NCBI GenBank assembly: GCA_963837815.1
Contig: CAWIOS010000005.1
Coordinates: 62,001-126,000, forward strand
Direction of reading: 5' to 3'
DNA from: Fen-1273 sp963837815
GTDB taxonomy: Bacteria; Bacteroidota; Ignavibacteria; UBA10030; UBA6906
DNA: 64,000 bases
Shown: positions 59,835-64,000 of the stretch, in pieces
Numbering within the stretch: position 1 is the first letter of the stretch
How the letters are laid out: each line of letters begins with the position of its first letter
Position numbers and translations under genes: made by a program
Notes under the pieces: generated by a model
Told to the model about the DNA's origin: nothing
The model's database searches: none
What the model saw: only the letters and a program-made list of their open reading frames with translations

Positions 59835-61925
59835 GTGAAGAAAGGTATTGCACTGAAGCTCATGTTTGCGGTAACATCGATCGTCCTGGTGACGACGATA
59901 GTGTCGGGTTGGCTTATTACGAAACAGGTGGAATCGCAGATCCGCGCCCTGACGGACGAACAGATTCAGGGCCGGATTCGTGCGACAACGGAAAACCTGA
60001 TGGTCGTCAACGAGCTGAGCCTGAACCGGGTTCACGCGGCGCTCTCCGTGTTTCTCGACGAGAGCGGCAGGCTGGGCAGTCCGGCGGCCGGAGCCGCGGT
60101 GACCGTCGGCGCGGAAATAGTCCCGGACTTGCTGCTCGGCGGAAAGCCCCAGGGAAACAACTTCTCGCTTGTGGACCGCGTGAAGGGTCTTACGGATGCC
60201 ACCGCGACGCTGTTCGCGAGGCGGGGGGGGGAATTCGTCCGGATCTCGACGAACGTCAAGAAGCCAGACGGCACACGGGCCGTCGGGACGGTTCTTGATC
60301 CCGCAGGAAAGGCCATCGCGGCCATCCGCGAGGGTAAGTCCTTTTTCGGTGTGGTGGATATTCTGGGCACCGCGTATATGACGGGGTACGAGCCAATCAG
60401 GGACGGGAAAGGGGAAATCATCGGGATCTGGTATGTCGGATACCCGCTGTCCACGCTTAACCAGCTCGGCGAGTCGATAAGCAAATCCCGGATCCTTGAT
60501 CACGGGTTCGTCGCGCTTCTCGACGCAAAAGGGAAGGTGTCCTTCAAATCGGAGAGCACCGGGCTTGAGGACGTCCAGAAGGTTCTCGCCGGCGAAGAAC
60601 TCGCAGGCAAGCCCTGGGAAGTCACCAGGCAGGAGTTCGGGGCATGGGGATACACAATCATGGCGGCCCACCCCCGGTCTGATGTCGACGAGAGGATAGT
60701 CCGGTCCTACCTCATTGTGACGGCGGGGTCACTCCTCGTCATAGCGTTGCTGCTGGGAACGGTCTACGTGCTTCTCCATCGGATTGTCCTGCGCCCGATA
60801 GACGAGATCGTCGCGAAAATGAATCACGCCGATGTAAACACTGCTTTCCATTCGCACCGGACGGACGAGATCGGTGATCTTCAGCGCTCGTTTGACAGCT
60901 TCACTACCTCAATCAAGAGCGTTCTCGGCCAGGTGACGGAGGCGTCGTCCGCTGTGGCGGGCGCGAGTACGCAGATCTCGAGCAGTACGGAAGAAATGGC
61001 GGCCGGAGCGCAGGAGCAGACATCCCAGGCGGGGGAGGTGGCGTCGGCCGTGGAAGAGATGACGAAAACGATCGTCGAGAACTCAAAAAGGGCGGCAGAG
61101 ACTGCGGACAATGCGCGAAAGGCGAAAGAGGCGGCAGAGCAGGGTGGACACGTGGTGGAGGAGACCGTGACGGGCATGAAACGGATTGCCGACGTCGTCA
61201 ATCGCTCGGCGGGGACGATCCGGGCGCTCGGCAAATCGAGTCATCAGATCGGCGAGATCATCGACGTCATCGACGATATCGCGGACCAGACGAACCTGCT
61301 GGCCCTCAATGCCGCCATCGAGGCGGCCCGGGCGGGAGAGCAGGGGAGAGGGTTCGCGGTGGTGGCCGACGAGGTCCGGAAGCTTGCCGAGAGGACGACG
61401 AAGGCCACGAAAGAGATAGCGGTGATGATCAGGACGATCCAGGAAGACACCACCGGGGCTGTCGCGTCGATGGAAGAGGGGACGAAGGAAGTCGACAACG
61501 GCATCGGGCTCGTGGACAGGGCGGGCGCGTCGTTGAGGGGGATCGTCGGCATGATTCAGCACCTGACGGACATGGTCTCGCAGATTGCGGCAGCGAGCGC
61601 TCAACAATCGAGCGCAAGCGAGCTGATAAGCAAAAACGTCGAGGCAATCAGCAACGTAACAGGGGAGACGGCGCAGGGGACGCAGCAGATCGCGCACGCC
61701 GCCGAGGATCTCAACCGGTTGACGGAACGGCTGGCGGACCTGACGTCGCAGTTCAATATCGGCGGTGCGGGGGACCGGAGCCGGGAGAAAATCGCCGCAA
61801 GCACTCCCCCCTCGGTGCGGGACCAGTCATTGCCTCGCCGTGGCGCCGCGGGCGCCCCGACGAGGCAATTCGCACCGGGTCAGGAGGAGCATGGCATTGT
61901 GAAGAGCATGTCGTTGCGAGCGTAG
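59835..61925 (+). CDS. Methyl-accepting chemotaxis protein with Cache sensor
   Basis: 696 residues from a GTG start with GGAGGGGATC upstream. Membrane helices at ~8-28 and ~295-318 flank a Cache 3/2-type sensor (DATATLFARRGGEFVRISTNV, GTAYMTGYEPIRDGKGEIIG, IWYVGYPLSTL). HAMP and a signalling domain like that of the upstream chemoreceptor follow. The last ~42 residues, after the signalling domain, read S-L-P-R-R-G-A-A-G-A ... M-S-L-R-A and are encoded by two palindromic elements, so the stop codon sits inside an inserted repeat. Confidence 0.93.
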   Translation: MKKGIALKLMFAVTSIVLVTTIVSGWLITKQVESQIRALTDEQIQGRIRATTENLMVVNELSLNRVHAALSVFLDESGRLGSPAAGAAVTVGAEIVPDLLLGGKPQGNNFSLVDRVKGLTDATATLFARRGGEFVRISTNVKKPDGTRAVGTVLDPAGKAIAAIREGKSFFGVVDILGTAYMTGYEPIRDGKGEIIGIWYVGYPLSTLNQLGESISKSRILDHGFVALLDAKGKVSFKSESTGLEDVQKVLAGEELAGKPWEVTRQEFGAWGYTIMAAHPRSDVDERIVRSYLIVTAGSLLVIALLLGTVYVLLHRIVLRPIDEIVAKMNHADVNTAFHSHRTDEIGDLQRSFDSFTTSIKSVLGQVTEASSAVAGASTQISSSTEEMAAGAQEQTSQAGEVASAVEEMTKTIVENSKRAAETADNARKAKEAAEQGGHVVEETVTGMKRIADVVNRSAGTIRALGKSSHQIGEIIDVIDDIADQTNLLALNAAIEAARAGEQGRGFAVVADEVRKLAERTTKATKEIAVMIRTIQEDTTGAVASMEEGTKEVDNGIGLVDRAGASLRGIVGMIQHLTDMVSQIAAASAQQSSASELISKNVEAISNVTGETAQGTQQIAHAAEDLNRLTERLADLTSQFNIGGAGDRSREKIAASTPPSVRDQSLPRRGAAGAPTRQFAPGQEEHGIVKSMSLRA
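61829..61869. repeat. Palindromic element inside the chemoreceptor 3' end
   Basis: ATTGCCTCG (61829-61837) pairs with CGAGGCAAT (61861-61869), enclosing an inner GGCGCC-GCG-GGCGCC palindrome (61842-61856). The inner core resembles those at 9904-9925 and 61943-61961. It is translated as part of the chemoreceptor tail. Confidence 0.55.
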
Positions 61926-61961
61926 CGAAGCGCGATCTTTGCGTGGCGCCGGAGGCGCCAC
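61909..61961. repeat. REP-like element spanning the chemoreceptor stop codon
   Basis: TGTCGTTGCGAG, then CGTAGCGAAG..., then the 8-bp hairpin GTGGCGCC-GGA-GGCGCCAC. Sequences of the form TGTC-TTGCGAGCGTAGCGAAGC are familiar as intergenic repeats in bacteria. The chemoreceptor stop (61923-61925) lies within it. It separates two convergent genes and could also act as a transcription terminator. Confidence 0.6.
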
Positions 61962-61970
61962 AACCTGCTC

Positions 61971-63434
61971 TTACAGCGCCTCCAGCAGCTTCTCCGCCTT
62001 CACGCGCACGTACGCCAGTCTCATGATCGGCAGCGAGTTGAATTTCGCCGCCGCCGCGGCATATTTCTTCGCTTCATCCGCCTTTCCATCCCCCTGGCAG
62101 GCGAGCGCAAGATGGTACAGGACGTTCGGGTCCTGCTGGTTCGCTTCCTTCAGCTCATCGATCGCCCTGCCGTAGTCCTTCTCGTGAAACGAGATCATGC
62201 CGGTGAGCTCGTGTGCGAGCCTGACCTGGTTCTTATTCTTTGACGCTTCGACTCCCTTGCGGAATATCCCCGCTTCCTTTTTCGCCGCCTCCAGGTCACC
62301 CTTCGCGATGGAGACCCTGGTGAAATTGAACTGGTTGAGGAGCGCGTTGTTCTCCTTGACTTCTCTGGCGAGCGAGGATTTCCGAATCACCTGGTCCGAT
62401 TCCTTGAACTTCGCCAGTGCCTCATCCGCCTTCCCGTCGTTCAGGAGTATGTTCGCGATGAGCGCGAGGTCGCCCGACATCGAGGCGGCATCGCCAGTCT
62501 GTTCGGCGATGGAGTGCTCCTTTTCGACTTCCGCAATCGCCAGGTCGGGTTGTCCCTCGTCCTGGTAGACCACGCTGCGCGAAAAGAGCGCGAACCGCCT
62601 CTCGCCGTCGTTCCGGGCGTTGTCGTACATCTTCTGGAGCTCGGCCAGCGCCTCGTCGTGCTTGTTCTGGTACATCAGGCATGAGGCGATCCCGACGAAC
62701 GAATTGGCGAAATGCGGGTTGACCGAGAGCGCTTTTTCATACTGCGTGATCGATTCATCGAACTTTCCCATCTTCAGCAGCAGCTCGCCGTAGGAGTCGA
62801 ACGGATTGGGGTCCGTCGGCAGGAGCTCGGTGTATTTCTTGAAGGTCTGTTCCGCGTCGTCATACCTGCCGAGGAACCGGTAGACGTACCCGAGCTGGTT
62901 GTAGGCGGGGCCGTACCCGGGCGCGATGTCGGTTGCCTTCTTCAAATGCTCCGCCGCCCTGGAGTAGTCCTGCTGCGCGAAATACGTCGTCCCGAGAAAT
63001 GTCTGCGCCTGCTCGTCTCCGGGGAACTCCTCGACGAGCTGCGCGTACAGCTTGAGGGCCGCGGCCTGGTCGGCGTATGCGCCCGCCTTGACGGCCCTGA
63101 TCCAGATCTGTTCCCCTCTGGAAGCGTGGGCCGAGGTCTCGTCGGCTTTCTTCAGTTCCGCGAAGAACACTTTCGCCGTCGGGGCGGATTGTGCCAGGAA
63201 CAGGTGGGCGAGTGCAAAGTCCGGGTCTGCCTCGGCCGCCTTCTGGAAGTACGGATACGCGTCGGTGAGGCGCAGGTTGTCGAAAAGCTTCTTCCCCTCC
63301 CGGAACGAAGACAGGGCCTCGTGCGATTTGGACGTTACGGGGATCTTCTCAGCCCCTCTCACGGCCGCGGCGGAGAGGGCCAGCGCCAGGATCAGGCAGG
63401 GAGCGGCGGTGCGGTGCAGTCGTGATGGTCTCAT
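61971..63434 (-). CDS. Periplasmic TPR-repeat protein
   Basis: 487 residues. Signal peptide MRPSRLHRTAAPCLILALALSAAAVRG, then about ten TPR units over the whole length (AYPYFQKAAEADPDFALAH, AAEHLKKATDIAPGYGPAY, ITQYEKALSVNPHFANSF, AIDELKEANQQDPNVLYH). No enzymatic domain. TPR proteins of this type hold complexes together in the envelope. GGAGG precedes the ATG at 63434. The stop is 45 bases from the convergent chemoreceptor stop. Confidence 0.9.
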   Translation of the reverse strand: MRPSRLHRTAAPCLILALALSAAAVRGAEKIPVTSKSHEALSSFREGKKLFDNLRLTDAYPYFQKAAEADPDFALAHLFLAQSAPTAKVFFAELKKADETSAHASRGEQIWIRAVKAGAYADQAAALKLYAQLVEEFPGDEQAQTFLGTTYFAQQDYSRAAEHLKKATDIAPGYGPAYNQLGYVYRFLGRYDDAEQTFKKYTELLPTDPNPFDSYGELLLKMGKFDESITQYEKALSVNPHFANSFVGIASCLMYQNKHDEALAELQKMYDNARNDGERRFALFSRSVVYQDEGQPDLAIAEVEKEHSIAEQTGDAASMSGDLALIANILLNDGKADEALAKFKESDQVIRKSSLAREVKENNALLNQFNFTRVSIAKGDLEAAKKEAGIFRKGVEASKNKNQVRLAHELTGMISFHEKDYGRAIDELKEANQQDPNVLYHLALACQGDGKADEAKKYAAAAAKFNSLPIMRLAYVRVKAEKLLEAL

Positions 63435-63474
63435 TGCGCCTCCAGATGGTGTGTATGGGAAAGTGGACGAAGGG

Positions 63475-63504
63475 AGGATACTCAATTCCACCCCTGTCGA
63501 ACAA
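63475..63504 (-). promoter_or_regulatory. Candidate promoter of the TPR gene
   Basis: On the minus strand TTGTTC (63504-63499), 18-base spacer, TATCCT (63480-63475), about 41 bases before the ATG at 63434. Confidence 0.45.
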
Positions 63505-63989
63505 TGAGAATGTGCCGGGGCGGCAGGGGGTGGGACGGGAGGCCTTTTTTCCGTGACAGACCGGACGCCCGTCCTGTCAGGATGGACGTCTGAATGTGAC
63601 GTCACTCCCCCCGCGGGCCCCTCCCGGTGTTGCTTTTCATCATGACCGTATCTATCTTCGCATCAGGTGTTCCACTTCCTGATCTCAATTCCTTCGACAC
63701 AGGCCGGCACCATACCTCCTATGAGAATGCAGCAACCCGCGAATGCTTCCATGGTTACCCACCCCTCGAATTTGTGCAATCTGCAGTCGTGAATCAGACC
63801 GTCAACTAGATCAGGGTTGTTCCAGGTGACACGTCACGGATAGGACGTCAGAAAGCATACCGGATCGCCATCGATTTGACTTGTACAGCGCCCGCCCCGC
63901 ACCCGAGCGACGCGTCGTGTTGAGCCGCCTCGTTCTTTGAGTTGAATTCAATTCATCGCAATCATCCCAACATCATGGAGGGCCGGACT
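63505..63989. other. Intergenic region, no gene seen
   Basis: About 485 bases without a convincing gene. The palindrome TTGAATTCAA (63942-63951) lies 39 bases upstream of the putative next start. A short open frame at 63627-63809 has no ribosome site and is not supported. Confidence 0.4.
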
Positions 63990-64000
63990 ATGTCCGCCGG
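63990..64000 (+). CDS. Possible gene start, cut by the right edge
   Basis: The final bases contain GGAGG, 8 bases and then an ATG at 63990. Only three and a half codons are visible, so no product can be named. The palindrome upstream would then be in a normal regulator position. Confidence 0.35.

Overview
The window comes from a GC-rich bacterium of the Bacteroidota/Ignavibacteriota/Chlorobiota (FCB) side. Four secreted proteins end in the type IX secretion sorting domain (an N-P-F-N-P-S-T turn, then V-T-L-x-V-F/Y-N, then A-S-G-V-Y-F/Y-Y-R-L). There are also SagB-type, DUF6600, DUF4139 and LytS/LytTR genes and a propeller-type hybrid histidine kinase. Several spots near gene starts look like ordinary sigma70 promoters (TTGnnn, 17 bp, TAnnnT). 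I see no insertion sequence, prophage or CRISPR array. Placement is inferred from protein character only.

Layout. 1-2841: non-oxidative pentose phosphate genes (tkt 3' part, rpiB, tal). 2868-6591: exonuclease III, then a tightly overlapping run of small membrane, AhpD-like and secreted hydrolase genes. 6539-10458: a dual-HTH regulator and a four-gene cassette of single-anchor pilin-like proteins, one with a DUF4900-like domain. 10464-13726: tRNA-Val, hrpB and a YidB-like gene. 13813-19939: envelope proteins, hydrolases, an OYE-family reductase with a PAS protein, a DUF6600 lipoprotein and a periplasmic SagB-like protein. 20077-24836: two tandem arylsulfotransferase-like T9SS cargo proteins. 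25357-27990: an MgtA-type P-type ATPase. 29145-35897: a response regulator broken by a frameshift, a giant hybrid kinase and a second regulator. 36067-40871: a paralogous dual-HTH regulator and a four-gene cluster of DUF350 membrane protein, oversized glutathionylspermidine-synthase-like ATP-grasp protein and two unknown genes. 40868-42792: a DUF4139 protein split by a frameshift in a seven-base homopolymer.

42904-46013: a secreted bacterial expansin next to a LytS/LytTR two-component pair. 46342-50780: a small lipoprotein-like gene, then two tandem kinase-fold proteins that both lack the catalytic HRD aspartate. 50844-56092: two BNR/YCF48-type proteins around a frameshifted TPR gene, then a membrane protein. 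56399-61925: an outer-membrane barrel, a secreted Cache-domain protein and two chemoreceptors. 61971-63434: a periplasmic TPR protein. The right edge has only the possible start of another gene.

The strongest unusual items are the expansin fused to a Bacteroidota surface module, the tandem pseudokinases, the pilin-like cassette, the DUF350/ATP-grasp cluster, the dual-HTH paralogues, and a small family of GTGGCGCC palindromes, two of which form the 3' end of a chemoreceptor gene. Three genes carry single-base frameshifts; consensus error and real decay cannot be separated from sequence alone.
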